Of a stretch of DNA of 64,000 nucleotides, positions 8,117 to 16,696 are shown one piece after another. The stretch lies in contig NZ_JAJNMU010000005.1 in NCBI RefSeq assembly GCF_022458865.1, positions 62,001 to 126,000 of the forward strand, read 5' to 3'. The stretch is from Paenibacillus periandrae. Its GTDB lineage: Bacteria > Bacillota > Bacilli > Paenibacillales > NBRC-103111. The position numbers and the translations under genes were made by a program. How positions within the stretch are numbered: position 1 is the stretch's first letter; each line of letters starts with the position of its first letter. The notes under the pieces are model-generated. The model did not search any database. It was not told where the DNA came from and was given only the letters and a program-made list of their open reading frames with translations.

Positions 8117-10270
8117 CTAGTAGGTCTCATCTGGAGAGAGGGCGCTCGCGGGATCAGCTTCTCTCAGAGGCAGCACCAGGCATATTTGCGCTCCTTGTCC
8201 AGGCAGGCTCTCCGCCCAGATGCTGCCCCCATGAAACTCAACGATTTCCTTGGCAATCGCAAGCCCCAGGCCACTGCCGCCTGCCGCAGAATTGCGTGAC
8301 TTGTCTTTTTTATAAAATCGATCAAATACATAAGGCAAATCATCCTGTGCGATTCCGCTTCCCGTATCCTGAACCATCAGCAGAAGGTCATGCTCATTCT
8401 CCTGCAGCAGCAGCTGAATGAGACCTCCGGCCGAGGTGTGCTTAATAGCGTTATGCACCAGATTTGTAAACACCTGGTCCATTCGATTCACATCGAGCAT
8501 CATCACCCTCGACGATAGTTCTGGCGCATTCGTACTGGTGGACCGGAACTCGAACTGCAAACCCGCGTTATGAACCTCCACGATATAACGTTCACTATAA
8601 TAAGAAATAAACTGCGCAATAGTCAGCTCCTGCATAAAAAAGTCAATTTGCCGCGCTTCCAGCTTGGACAGCTGGAACAAATCGCCAATCAATCGATTCA
8701 AGCCCAGAATCCGACCCAAAATGAGCTTCAAGTATTTGTCCTGCTGCTCGGCTCCAACCACGACACGATCAATCAATGCCTCTACATAGCCTTGAATCAG
8801 CGTCATCGGCGTGCCCAGATCATGGGAAATGTTGCTTAAGAGATGGCGGCGTGACGTTTCGAGCCGTGCCAGATCTTCATTCGTCCGGGCCAAGGTGAGA
8901 TTCGACTGCTCCAGCTCCGCAGTACGCTCCTTAATCCGATATTCCAGCCTCATGTTCAGGTCACGAAGCTCACGGGACAAGGTTTCCACAGAAGCAAATG
9001 CCTGAACCGACTTCATGCTGATGACAAAGGAGGCCATAAAAATGACACAGAACAGACCCACCGGTGATACGCCACCGAAATCAATCCATTGATCATACTT
9101 AGCTGCATCTATAGCTGCCATGACCATATAGACGATGACACCTGATAAAATAAGGCGAGCACCCTCTCTTTTTGCCGCAAAAGCTCTAATTAAAGTAACG
9201 ACCAGACAAATGATCACTGCAGCATTCAACCACTGATAGACCATGACCATGGAGGTAAACACATGTGGAGGTGCCAGAAGTGTAGCTGCAGTAAAGATCG
9301 CACAGCTGTAGAGGGTAAATTGAACAATAGCTCTGCTGGTTTCCTTACGATATAATGAATAACAGAATACGAGTGCGGCAGCTGTGCTCAAATAAAAGCA
9401 TACATATTCCAAACGCATGCTCATCACCCAATCCAGACGGGGAAACAGCTTGAACATGGCGCCTTCTCCCACCAGCATCGTGTGAACACCTACCAGCAGA
9501 CAAAACAAACCCAGATATAAGGGGCTTTTTTCCTTCACACGGATCAAAAATAGACCCAAATTATAAAATCCCATTAAGAGCAGGCTGCCAACCAGCAGCA
9601 TATCGATTCCCATCAGCCGATCATGACGGGCTACCATTTGTTTGGCTTCACCTAATATGAGCTCGCTCTCAATGCCTCCATACCGATGATCAAAATTCGA
9701 TACCTGAATCACGATATCCAGCTTATCTGCACCTGCCTGTGGAAAAAGCACAAGCTGCGGGTAATTCACCGGGGTTGAGGCATCCCGATTGACGCCAACC
9801 CTTCCGCCATAAGCAACGAATTTCCCATTTATCCACATTCGATAAGCTGTGCGGATCATCGGCAGCTCCACGGCAAGCACGCGGGATGACGGGTTCAGCT
9901 GTACCTGAAGGCGGAAAGTAGCATACCCCATTCCCGATATCCGTTCTCCATCCACCTCCTGACCGTTCCATGCTTGTGGAAGCTCGATCCATTGAATCGG
10001 ACGTTCCTGATCTTGGAGTGCAGCGATCTGGTTAGGATTTAGAAGCTGATCCCAATAAAATTCCCATTGCCCATTTAACGAAGCTACACGGTTGCTGTCA
10101 AAATTCCACTCTCGTAAATTTTGTACACCTTGAACAGCCTCCCACCCACTGATATTGCTTGGAGACGATGAAGGCTTATCCACTTCGCAGCCGCTAGTAC
10201 ATAATAAAAGGATGGCACAAAGGACAAGAGTCCATATATAATAAAGATAATATTTAGGAATCCATACCAC
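8117..10270 (-). CDS. 7TMR-DISM sensor histidine kinase with lipoprotein-like N-terminus
   Basis: A membrane sensor kinase of about 717 residues. The N-terminus has a hydrophobic segment ending in CTSGCE, a possible lipobox. An extracellular jelly-roll domain (about 45-200, with LNGQWEFYWDQLLNP) and roughly seven membrane segments (about 210-400) follow, as in 7TMR-DISM receptors. After a coiled coil comes the phospho-acceptor box SNISHDLGTPMTLI (about 480) and the ATPase domain (NAIKHT, DTGSGI, GGSGLGLAIA). The start is GTG at 10270 with a modest GGAAAG site. The likely partner is the OmpR-type regulator transcribed divergently, 61 bp away. DISM modules often bind carbohydrates or small carboxylates; the ligand is unknown. 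Confidence 0.88.
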   Translation of the reverse strand: MVWIPKYYLYYIWTLVLCAILLLCTSGCEVDKPSSSPSNISGWEAVQGVQNLREWNFDSNRVASLNGQWEFYWDQLLNPNQIAALQDQERPIQWIELPQAWNGQEVDGERISGMGYATFRLQVQLNPSSRVLAVELPMIRTAYRMWINGKFVAYGGRVGVNRDASTPVNYPQLVLFPQAGADKLDIVIQVSNFDHRYGGIESELILGEAKQMVARHDRLMGIDMLLVGSLLLMGFYNLGLFLIRVKEKSPLYLGLFCLLVGVHTMLVGEGAMFKLFPRLDWVMSMRLEYVCFYLSTAAALVFCYSLYRKETSRAIVQFTLYSCAIFTAATLLAPPHVFTSMVMVYQWLNAAVIICLVVTLIRAFAAKREGARLILSGVIVYMVMAAIDAAKYDQWIDFGGVSPVGLFCVIFMASFVISMKSVQAFASVETLSRELRDLNMRLEYRIKERTAELEQSNLTLARTNEDLARLETSRRHLLSNISHDLGTPMTLIQGYVEALIDRVVVGAEQQDKYLKLILGRILGLNRLIGDLFQLSKLEARQIDFFMQELTIAQFISYYSERYIVEVHNAGLQFEFRSTSTNAPELSSRVMMLDVNRMDQVFTNLVHNAIKHTSAGGLIQLLLQENEHDLLLMVQDTGSGIAQDDLPYVFDRFYKKDKSRNSAAGGSGLGLAIAKEIVEFHGGSIWAESLPGQGAQICLVLPLREADPASALSPDETY

Positions 10271-10331
10271 TTACTTTCCGTAAAATTTGAAATCACAGAA
10301 GGGCAGCTACGGTATATACAAGGAGGAGCTA

Positions 10332-11030
10332 ATGGCAGGAGAAAAAATTTTACTCGTCGATGACGAGCCTGAAATCGTTGAGTTGATACAAATGTATCTG
10401 GTCAAAGAAGGCTATAAAGTGCAAAGCACACACAATGGTCCAAGCGTATTTGAGTATATGGATCAATTTGCTCCGGACCTGGTTATATTGGATATTTTGC
10501 TTCCAGGCATGGATGGTATCGAGATTTGTCGACAGCTCCGCCAGACCAGCAACGTTCCGATTTTATTCATTTCCTGTAAAAAAGAAGATGCTGACATTAT
10601 TCTTGGTCTCGGCACCGGTGGCGACGATTATATGACCAAGCCCTTCAGTCCCAGCCAGCTGGTAGCCCGTGTCAAAGCCCATCTGCGACGCAAGCAGCTT
10701 TCGGATCAGCAAAAAGAGGATTCACAACAGCTAAGCTTTCCCGGCCTCGAAATTGATCTGCTCACCCGCAATGTATGGACAAGCGGGACGCTCGCACCCA
10801 TATCATCCAAGGAATTTGATCTGCTGGCGCTTCTAGCCAAAAAGCCGAATAAAGTCATCCCGATTGAGCATCTCTACAAAAAAACATGGGGTATGGACAG
10901 CAACGGCGATACCCGAACACTGCTTGTACATATCAGCAACCTTCGCAAGAAAATTGAACCCAATCCTGCCGAGCCTACTTACGTTCAAACCGTGCGCGGC
11001 GTTGGCTATAAATTCAACAGCAATTTGTAA
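10332..11030 (+). CDS. OmpR/PhoB-family response regulator
   Basis: The protein has 232 residues. The receiver domain (about 1-115) shows the acidic pair (DDEP), the phospho-acceptor Asp in LVILDILLPGMDG and the late Lys in TKPFSP. A winged-helix DNA-binding domain (about 130-230) carries the HISNLRKKIE and VRGVGYKF motifs. The ATG at 10332 follows AGGAGGAGCT and is preferred over the open extension to 10287. It is divergent from the DISM kinase, so the pair presumably shares a control region of about 60 bp, where autoregulation would affect both. The target genes are unknown. Confidence 0.93.
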   Translation: MAGEKILLVDDEPEIVELIQMYLVKEGYKVQSTHNGPSVFEYMDQFAPDLVILDILLPGMDGIEICRQLRQTSNVPILFISCKKEDADIILGLGTGGDDYMTKPFSPSQLVARVKAHLRRKQLSDQQKEDSQQLSFPGLEIDLLTRNVWTSGTLAPISSKEFDLLALLAKKPNKVIPIEHLYKKTWGMDSNGDTRTLLVHISNLRKKIEPNPAEPTYVQTVRGVGYKFNSNL

Positions 11031-11094
11031 ATGCTGCGGCTATATAAACGATTAGCTCTATACATACCAGAACTGCTTATAGCTGCATACAAAT

Positions 11095-11796
11095 TTATTT
11101 TCGGTCATAGGCAATACGCTGCAGCAGTTCATCCATTTCCTGCTTCGTTAGGTCACGCCACTGCCCTACCCCGATCCCTTCAAGTAGGATGTTCATAATC
11201 CGAACCCGTTTCAATTTTCTAACCTCATAACCCAACGCCGAGCACATCCGACGAATTTGCCGATTCAAGCCCTGCTTCAATATAATCCGGAAGGTTCTTG
11301 TCTCCAACTGGTTTATGGTACAAGGATTCGTCATGGTGCCCAGTATCCTCACGCCACCAGCCATTCCTTGTAAGAACATCGTGCTGATCGGCTTGTCTAC
11401 TGTCACGATATACTCTTTTTCGTGGTCGTTTTCTGCACGCAAAATTTTATTGACGATATCTCCGTCATTCGTAAGCAGAATCAGGCCCTCTGAATCCTTA
11501 TCCAACCGACCGATTGGGAAAATCCGTTCCGGGTGCCCGACAAAATCGACGATATTGCCCTTGATATGCAGTTCTGTCGTACATGTAATCCCTACCGGCT
11601 TGTTCAAGGCGATATACACAGGCGGCTTCTTGGCAAGCACTGGACGCCCGTCCACACATACCTGATCACCCTCCTGGACCTGACTGCCCAGCTCGGCCAG
11701 CTTGCCGTTGATCGTAACACGCTGCTCTTCAACCAGCTTATCTACGGCACGACGCGAGCAAAAGCCTGTTTCACTAATAAATTTATTAATTCTCAT
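11095..11796 (-). CDS. rluF: RluF/RluB-type 23S rRNA pseudouridine synthase
   Basis: The enzyme isomerises uridine to pseudouridine in RNA. Of 233 residues, an N-terminal S4 RNA-binding domain (about 1-50; [19 protein letters not shown]) is followed by the RsuA/RluB/E/F catalytic domain. The catalytic aspartate lies in the family motif [18 protein letters not shown] near residue 100. [18 protein letters not shown] near 185 is typical of the RluF subgroup. The ATG follows GGAGTGACATAG. It is convergent with the response regulator. The exact rRNA position modified is inferred from subgroup resemblance, so the symbol is tentative. Confidence 0.85.
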   Translation of the reverse strand: MRINKFISETGFCSRRAVDKLVEEQRVTINGKLAELGSQVQEGDQVCVDGRPVLAKKPPVYIALNKPVGITCTTELHIKGNIVDFVGHPERIFPIGRLDKDSEGLILLTNDGDIVNKILRAENDHEKEYIVTVDKPISTMFLQGMAGGVRILGTMTNPCTINQLETRTFRIILKQGLNRQIRRMCSALGYEVRKLKRVRIMNILLEGIGVGQWRDLTKQEMDELLQRIAYDRK

Positions 11797-12020
11797 CTAT
11801 GTCACTCCACTTGTTAATAAACTCCATCCATTATACCACGTCCCCCTCTCCGAGCAATAAACTCCTAAGGCTAAGAGATCTTTGACTTGCATCGATTGTG
11901 TCCAGCGAAATGAAACGTGCTAAAAAATCGTCGTTGCTGCGAATAACTTAGTAATGGAGCTAACAGCCGTAAAACTATACAGAATTCGACAATGCTTTAA
12001 ACAGAATGCGGGGGAATACT

Positions 12021-13979
12021 ATGCAATCATTGTCGACACACGAGCAGAAGAAGCCACGGTCTGGCCTTCAACGTTCACGATGGCGGCGAATCAGCTTATG
12101 GATCACAGGCTCTATATTATTGGGAGGGCTGCTGTTAACAGGCGCAGGTATGTTATGGGTGAATCAGCTCGATATTAGCAAGCTGGAGCATCCGCTCCCT
12201 GAGCCGACACTGATCATGGACCGAAATGCCCAGCCTGCTTCTCAGCTATCCTCATCGCGTATTGAACCCGTGCCATTGAAGCAAATACCGTTAGAGCTGC
12301 GTAATGCAGTGATTGCGGTTGAAGACCGACGCTTCTATGAGCATTCCGGTGTTGATCTATGGTCAATTACCCGAGCGCTATGGCGGGACCTGATATCCGG
12401 GTCGATGAAGGAGGGCGGCAGCACGCTGACTCAGCAGCTGGCCAAAAATCTGTTCCTGCAATCGGATAAAACGATCAGCCGCAAGCTGAAGGAAGCCGCC
12501 TATGCGCTCAAAATCAATATGACCTACAGCAAGGATGAAATCTTGGAACTGTATTTGAATAGCATTTATTTCGGCGAGGGGCGTTGGGGCGTTCAGGGTG
12601 CCGCTCAGGAATATTTCGCCAAGCCGGTCAGCCAGCTGAATCTGGTGGAATCGGCTCTGTTGGCGGCACTGCCAAAAGCACCCACAACCTATTCACCTGC
12701 CAAAAACAAAGATAAGGCGCTCGAACGCCGCAATCTGGTGCTGCTTCTCATGAAGGAACAGCAATTTATTACGACTGCCACTTACAACCAAGCGATCGTT
12801 AAGCCCATTACACTTCAACAGCAAAATGAAGAATCCTTGAAGGGAAAATATCCCTCATATGTGGATTACGTCATCGAAGAGGCCGCTGAGCTGTATGGAT
12901 TTACAGAAGAACAAGTTCTAACATCGGGCTTGCGGATTTACACGGATCTCGATCCAGTGATCCAGCAAACGACTGAAGAGATTTATGGGCAGCATTCCCT
13001 GTTCCCTGAAAGCAGGACAGACCAAATGATACAGAGCGGCGCCGTTATTATGGATCATCGGACAGGCGGCATACGTGCACTGATCGGCACACGCGGACCG
13101 CAGGTATACCGCGGCTTCAATCATGCCACCCAGCTGCGCCGCCAGCCAGGCTCGTCCTTCAAGCCGTTGGCCGTATACGGACCTGCCCTCGAACGCGGCT
13201 ACACCTCGAGCTCCGTCCTGTATGACGGTAAGCTGGATATTGGCGGTTACCGACCACGAGACTGGGACGGACAGACACGCGGACAGGTTACCTTGAAGGA
13301 GGCTATTCTACGTTCATGGAACATTCCCGCTGTCTGGCTGCTGAACCAAATCGGTATTGAAGCCGGCTTGGACTTCGTACAAAGGGCAGGCATTCCGCTG
13401 ACGGCGGCCGACCGCAGCTTAAGCTTGGCCCTCGGCGGCTTGTCCGAGGGCGTATCACCCCTGCAGATGGCGCAGGCCTACGGCGGCATCGCCAATCTCG
13501 GCGTGATGCAGAAGGCTCACGCCATCTTGAAAATTACGACCAAGGATGGGCATACCTTGGTCGAGGCCGTGCCACAGTCGGTCGTATTGACGCGGCCGAC
13601 TGTGGCTTATGACCTGACTTTACTGCTGCAGGAAGCAGTCAAGTCAGGAACCGGTTCGGCCGCCGCGATCGGGCGGCCCGCCGCAGGCAAGACGGGCACC
13701 ACACAGCTGCCCGACACGCCGGAGTTCAGCGGCATCGGCGCCAATGGCGCCAAGGACGCTTGGTTTGTTGGCTTCACGCCGGAGCTGACAACGGCGATCT
13801 GGCTTGGCTATGATCAGACAGACCGCGATCATTATCTGGTCACCTCGGGAGGGGCCGTGCCTGCCGCGCTGTTCAATCGGATCATGAGCAGAGTGCTGCG
13901 CGACGCGCCGGTTACTCCTTTTCCGATTCCGGGCGTCTCGCGTAATCCGTCTGCTGAACCGGCATTACGATCACGGTAG
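12021..13979 (+). CDS. class A penicillin-binding protein (transglycosylase/transpeptidase, PBP1A family)
   Basis: This enzyme polymerises glycan strands from lipid II and cross-links peptides outside the membrane. Its 652 residues show a basic cytosolic start, one membrane anchor (about 25-47) and a GT51 glycosyltransferase domain. GT51 features are the catalytic Glu in VEDRRFYEHSGVD near 95 and GGSTLTQQLAKN near 130. A transpeptidase domain follows, with the active Ser in RRQPGSSFKP near 375, SWN near 435 and KTGT near 555. The ATG at 12021 follows GCGGGGGAA; a five-codon extension is open. The 3' end overlaps the convergent hisS by 68 nt, so no terminator separates them. Confidence 0.93.
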   Translation: MQSLSTHEQKKPRSGLQRSRWRRISLWITGSILLGGLLLTGAGMLWVNQLDISKLEHPLPEPTLIMDRNAQPASQLSSSRIEPVPLKQIPLELRNAVIAVEDRRFYEHSGVDLWSITRALWRDLISGSMKEGGSTLTQQLAKNLFLQSDKTISRKLKEAAYALKINMTYSKDEILELYLNSIYFGEGRWGVQGAAQEYFAKPVSQLNLVESALLAALPKAPTTYSPAKNKDKALERRNLVLLLMKEQQFITTATYNQAIVKPITLQQQNEESLKGKYPSYVDYVIEEAAELYGFTEEQVLTSGLRIYTDLDPVIQQTTEEIYGQHSLFPESRTDQMIQSGAVIMDHRTGGIRALIGTRGPQVYRGFNHATQLRRQPGSSFKPLAVYGPALERGYTSSSVLYDGKLDIGGYRPRDWDGQTRGQVTLKEAILRSWNIPAVWLLNQIGIEAGLDFVQRAGIPLTAADRSLSLALGGLSEGVSPLQMAQAYGGIANLGVMQKAHAILKITTKDGHTLVEAVPQSVVLTRPTVAYDLTLLLQEAVKSGTGSAAAIGRPAAGKTGTTQLPDTPEFSGIGANGAKDAWFVGFTPELTTAIWLGYDQTDRDHYLVTSGGAVPAALFNRIMSRVLRDAPVTPFPIPGVSRNPSAEPALRSR

Positions 13980-15261
13980 ATGTCTCCCGAATCGTCAGGA
14001 CAGCCGTTTCAATCGGCATGGCACTCTCGGTCATTTCATTCATATCCTTTAAACGAACCTGACCTTGGACTGCCTCAGCTTCACCTATCAAAATGACGTA
14101 CCGGATTCCTTTGGACGCTGCGGAGGTTAGCGACTTTTTCAGCTTACGCCCGCTGGCGTCCACACGTGTACGAATCTCTGCGGAACGCAGCTTCGTGGCT
14201 GCTTGCAGGGCAAGAGGTGTTTGCTCACTTCCTATAGGCAGGACGAGCACATAACTGGGTGCGACAGGCATTTCCTTTTCCAGCAGCAACTCCATAATCG
14301 ATTCCATACCAAAGGAAAGACCTACAGCCGGATAACGAAGATCTTCCCGGCCGACAAGGTGTCCGATAATATCATCATAACGCCCGCCACCACCGAGGCT
14401 GGAGCCATACAAACCGGTTTTATCAAAAATCTCATACACTGTGCCTGTATAAAACGATAAGCCCCGTGATAAAAAAGGGTCAAATCTGCAGCTGAGTCCT
14501 AATCCGGTCTGATCAATAAGCGCTTGAAGCGCAGCAGCCTCCTCAGCGCCACGACTAGCCCCGAGGTCAAATTGTGCGATTAGCTGCCCCAAGGTGGGGT
14601 TATCCATACTGATCAATCCGATGATGTTGCTTGTGACACCGTCATCCAAGCCCTTCGTGCTCAACTCTGCCTGAACGCCTTCTCGACCAATCTTGGCGAT
14701 TTTATCCAATGTCAGCATCACGGATAATCGTTCATCGCCAGAAGCCACGCCCAAACAAGCCAGCAGCTCACTCAGAAACTGCCGATTGTTCCAGGTAATC
14801 ACCACATCCATGCCCAATTGCCTAAAAACCGTTGCCGCAAGCTGCATCAGCTCCGCCTCTGCCTCCGGACCCTGAATACCAACTACGTCTGCATCACACT
14901 GAATAAACTCTCGCAAGCGCCCTCGTTTAACGGGACCATCCCGGAATACTTTGCCGATCTCATACCTTTTAAAAGGGTATTCAAGTCCTGGGTTCAAAGC
15001 GACTACCTTGGCAAATGGAATCGTGAGATCATAGCGGAGTCCCAGCTGCCGATTGCCCTGATCACTCAATTGATACATTTCTTTGAGAATTTCATCGCCT
15101 CCCGCATATTTGGATGTTAGCAGCTCCTGCTCATTCAAAACGGGGGTTTCCATGGAATCAAAGTCATACAGCTCAAAGTTGGTTTCAATCACCGACTGCA
15201 CCTTTTTGCGAAGTGCCTGCTCCGCACCTACATAATCAAACGTTCCTTTTACATTTTGCAT
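13912..15261 (-). CDS. hisS: histidyl-tRNA synthetase (HisRS)
   Basis: HisRS charges tRNA-His. It is a class II synthetase. Motif 2 (around FRDGPVKRGRLREFIQ, near 108) and the histidine-binding segment (GLSFYTGTVYEIF near 265) are visible, with GGGGRYDDIIGHLVG near 285. A C-terminal anticodon-binding domain (about 330-425) is present. At 449 residues it is slightly longer than the ~420 usual. The ATG is 13 bases after AAGGAG, a long spacing. The gene is monocistronic; its 217-nt leader encodes a short peptide with three consecutive His codons followed by alternative hairpins and a terminator. That arrangement implies induction when charged tRNA-His is scarce. Whether this is the only HisRS in the genome cannot be told from this window. 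Confidence 0.92.
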   Translation of the reverse strand: MQNVKGTFDYVGAEQALRKKVQSVIETNFELYDFDSMETPVLNEQELLTSKYAGGDEILKEMYQLSDQGNRQLGLRYDLTIPFAKVVALNPGLEYPFKRYEIGKVFRDGPVKRGRLREFIQCDADVVGIQGPEAEAELMQLAATVFRQLGMDVVITWNNRQFLSELLACLGVASGDERLSVMLTLDKIAKIGREGVQAELSTKGLDDGVTSNIIGLISMDNPTLGQLIAQFDLGASRGAEEAAALQALIDQTGLGLSCRFDPFLSRGLSFYTGTVYEIFDKTGLYGSSLGGGGRYDDIIGHLVGREDLRYPAVGLSFGMESIMELLLEKEMPVAPSYVLVLPIGSEQTPLALQAATKLRSAEIRTRVDASGRKLKKSLTSAASKGIRYVILIGEAEAVQGQVRLKDMNEMTESAMPIETAVLTIRETSTVIVMPVQQTDYARRPESEKE

Positions 15262-15302
15262 ACAGAAATCACGTCTCCTTCATTCGTTATGGAAAAGAAA
15301 AC

Positions 15303-15407
15303 AAAAAAACGCGCAGGACCTCTGGTCCCGCGCGCCTTGTATGTCGCAGGGAGGCCAACGCGATTAGCGTTAGCCCTCCCTGTTATCGTAACAGGTGTGC
15401 TAACGCT
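15303..15407 (-). promoter_or_regulatory. hisS transcription attenuator (alternative hairpins and terminator)
   Basis: On the minus strand, AGCGTTAGC (A, 15407-15399) can pair with GCTAACGCT (B, 15374-15366). B, with the preceding GGGAGG, can instead pair with GCGTTGGCCTCCC (C, 15361-15349). The 3' end of C, CCCTGCG, can pair with CGCGGG (15332-15327) in the terminator's 5' arm. The terminator is CGCGCGGGACC (15334-15324), loop AGA, GGTCCTGCGCG (15320-15310), then seven U's. A local hairpin, CCTGTTA-CGA-TAACAGG, sits between A and B. The A:B versus B:C switch fits classical ribosome-mediated attenuation. No T-box core (AGGGTGGNACCGCG) is present. Confidence 0.85.
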
Positions 15408-15453
15408 GCTTGTGATGATGAAGTTTTGAGATCCGGCATGTATACATAGACAT
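15400..15453 (-). CDS. histidine leader peptide of hisS
   Basis: A 17-codon frame encoding MSMYTCRISKLHHHKQR starts at an ATG at 15453, nine bases after AAGGAG, and stops with TAG at 15402-15400. Three consecutive His codons (CAT CAT CAC, 15420-15412) precede the stop by three sense codons. Region A of the attenuator overlaps the last codons and the stop. A ribosome finishing the peptide would therefore cover A, while one stalled at His would expose it. Promoter, ribosome site, peptide and terminator are collinear upstream of hisS. The function is inferred by analogy with hisL/trpL-type leaders. Confidence 0.88.
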   Translation of the reverse strand: MSMYTCRISKLHHHKQR

Positions 15454-15484
15454 AGGTATTCTCTCCTTCAACGTATTGAGATTG

Positions 15485-15513
15485 ATTATAGCGGAGTCGC
15501 TTATTTTATGCAA
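15485..15513 (-). promoter_or_regulatory. sigma-A type promoter of the hisS leader
   Basis: On the minus strand, TTGCAT (15513-15508) and a perfect TATAAT (15490-15485) are separated by 17 bp. The predicted transcript start is near 15478, about 25 nt ahead of the leader-peptide ATG. Confidence 0.85.
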
Positions 15514-15652
15514 CTGTAAGCAAATAGGTGTGCTGCAATGAATGCAGGAATACCTTTTCTGGCTTCAGCCATTTGTCTGGGGCCAGAAAAAGTGCTCCTG
15601 CTCGATTTACCTGGTTTTCTATCCAAGCTATCCTGATGAGCATGTGCTTTGT

Positions 15653-16612
15653 TTACTGTTTATTGTCCAATTTCTTCATTACATTACCCGCTTGGCTTAC
15701 TCGGCCAGCACCCACCGCGATACTGGCAGCTGGATCTATATTTTTAATAATCGCCTTCAGCCTCATCACATCCAGGAAATGGACGGTATACATCAGAAAT
15801 TGGGGAGGTCGCGTGGTTGGCTCCCACATCGGCTTTGCGCCAATCCCTTGAGCCGGGCTTACACTACTTACCTTCAGCTCTACAGGATCATCGAGCTTAT
15901 GGAAACGGAGCTGGATTGCCCTTTCAATTTCTTCACCGCAGCTGCTCATGATGCATAGTGTTCGGTAAGGAAGCAGCCCATGGTTGCCACGAATCGAGAC
16001 ATGCAGCATTTCAAACGCCAGTATATAGGCAATAATGGAGTACATCGCCTGCTGCCAACCAAATATGAAGCCCGCTGCTGTTAAGATGCTGCAATTCATC
16101 ATCATGATCACATTTTCCGGGGATAACAATCCACGATGTCTTGCCAAATATCTTTCATTCATTTCAAGGGTATCCAAGGTGCCCCCGTAGCGGACAACCA
16201 TGCCGATCCCCAGCCCCAAACACACACCTCCACATACCGCAGCCGACAGACTGTTATCCAACAATGCCGGTACAGGATGAAGAAAGATCGAGCTTAGTGA
16301 AAGCACGATGATCCCAAGAAGAGTCATGATCGTAAACTCCAATCGGATATGACGGTAAGCCAGAACAATGAATGGCAAATTAAACAGGAACAACAGTAAG
16401 CCAATCCGCATTTCCGTCATATGGGACATTAGCGCCGAAATTCCAGTCATGCCGCCAACGACGATTTTATTAGGTATGAGGAAAAGCTCCAGCCCAACAG
16501 AGGCCAGAATACCTCCCAGGATCACAATCAGGATATGACTCCCCCGGTGGCGAGATTTCGCCGACTTGCCTCTAGCAGCAAACTGTACCTGGTTGATCGC
16601 AGCACGTAACAT
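15653..16612 (-). CDS. YitT-family integral membrane protein (DUF161/DUF2179)
   Basis: The protein has 319 residues, with about five or six hydrophobic segments in the first ~210 and a soluble C-terminal domain (DUF2179-like, about 225-310; VHFLDVMRLKAIIKNIDPAA). This is the layout of the widespread Firmicute YitT family, whose transport or signalling role is not settled. The ATG at 16612 follows AGAGGAGGAACTAAAC; a seven-codon extension is open but would overlap the ribosome site. It is flanked by hisS downstream and the KhtTU antiporter upstream, with no obvious shared function. A hairpin at 15555-15591 has U's before and A's after the stem, the wrong polarity for a terminator. Confidence 0.85.
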   Translation of the reverse strand: MLRAAINQVQFAARGKSAKSRHRGSHILIVILGGILASVGLELFLIPNKIVVGGMTGISALMSHMTEMRIGLLLFLFNLPFIVLAYRHIRLEFTIMTLLGIIVLSLSSIFLHPVPALLDNSLSAAVCGGVCLGLGIGMVVRYGGTLDTLEMNERYLARHRGLLSPENVIMMMNCSILTAAGFIFGWQQAMYSIIAYILAFEMLHVSIRGNHGLLPYRTLCIMSSCGEEIERAIQLRFHKLDDPVELKVSSVSPAQGIGAKPMWEPTTRPPQFLMYTVHFLDVMRLKAIIKNIDPAASIAVGAGRVSQAGNVMKKLDNKQ

Positions 16613-16696
16613 GTTTAGTTCCTCCTCTTTCACTTTGAAATCCAGGCCATGACAGCCGGTTCCGAGCTAGCGTTTCAGAACATCAATTTACATAGC

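Noticed and set aside
11954..12178. 74-codon plus-strand ORF overlapping the PBP start
   Set aside because: It is out of frame with the PBP gene, lacks a ribosome site and ends within the PBP membrane anchor region.
15262..15480. T-box riboswitch upstream of hisS
   Set aside because: No AGGGTGGNACCGCG antiterminator core or Stem I specifier layout is visible. The leader is instead explained by a translated His-rich peptide with alternative stems.
15555..15591. Hairpin TTTTCTGGC/GCCAGAAAA as a terminator for the YitT-type gene
   Set aside because: On both strands the U-run precedes and the A-run follows the stem, the reverse of what intrinsic termination needs.
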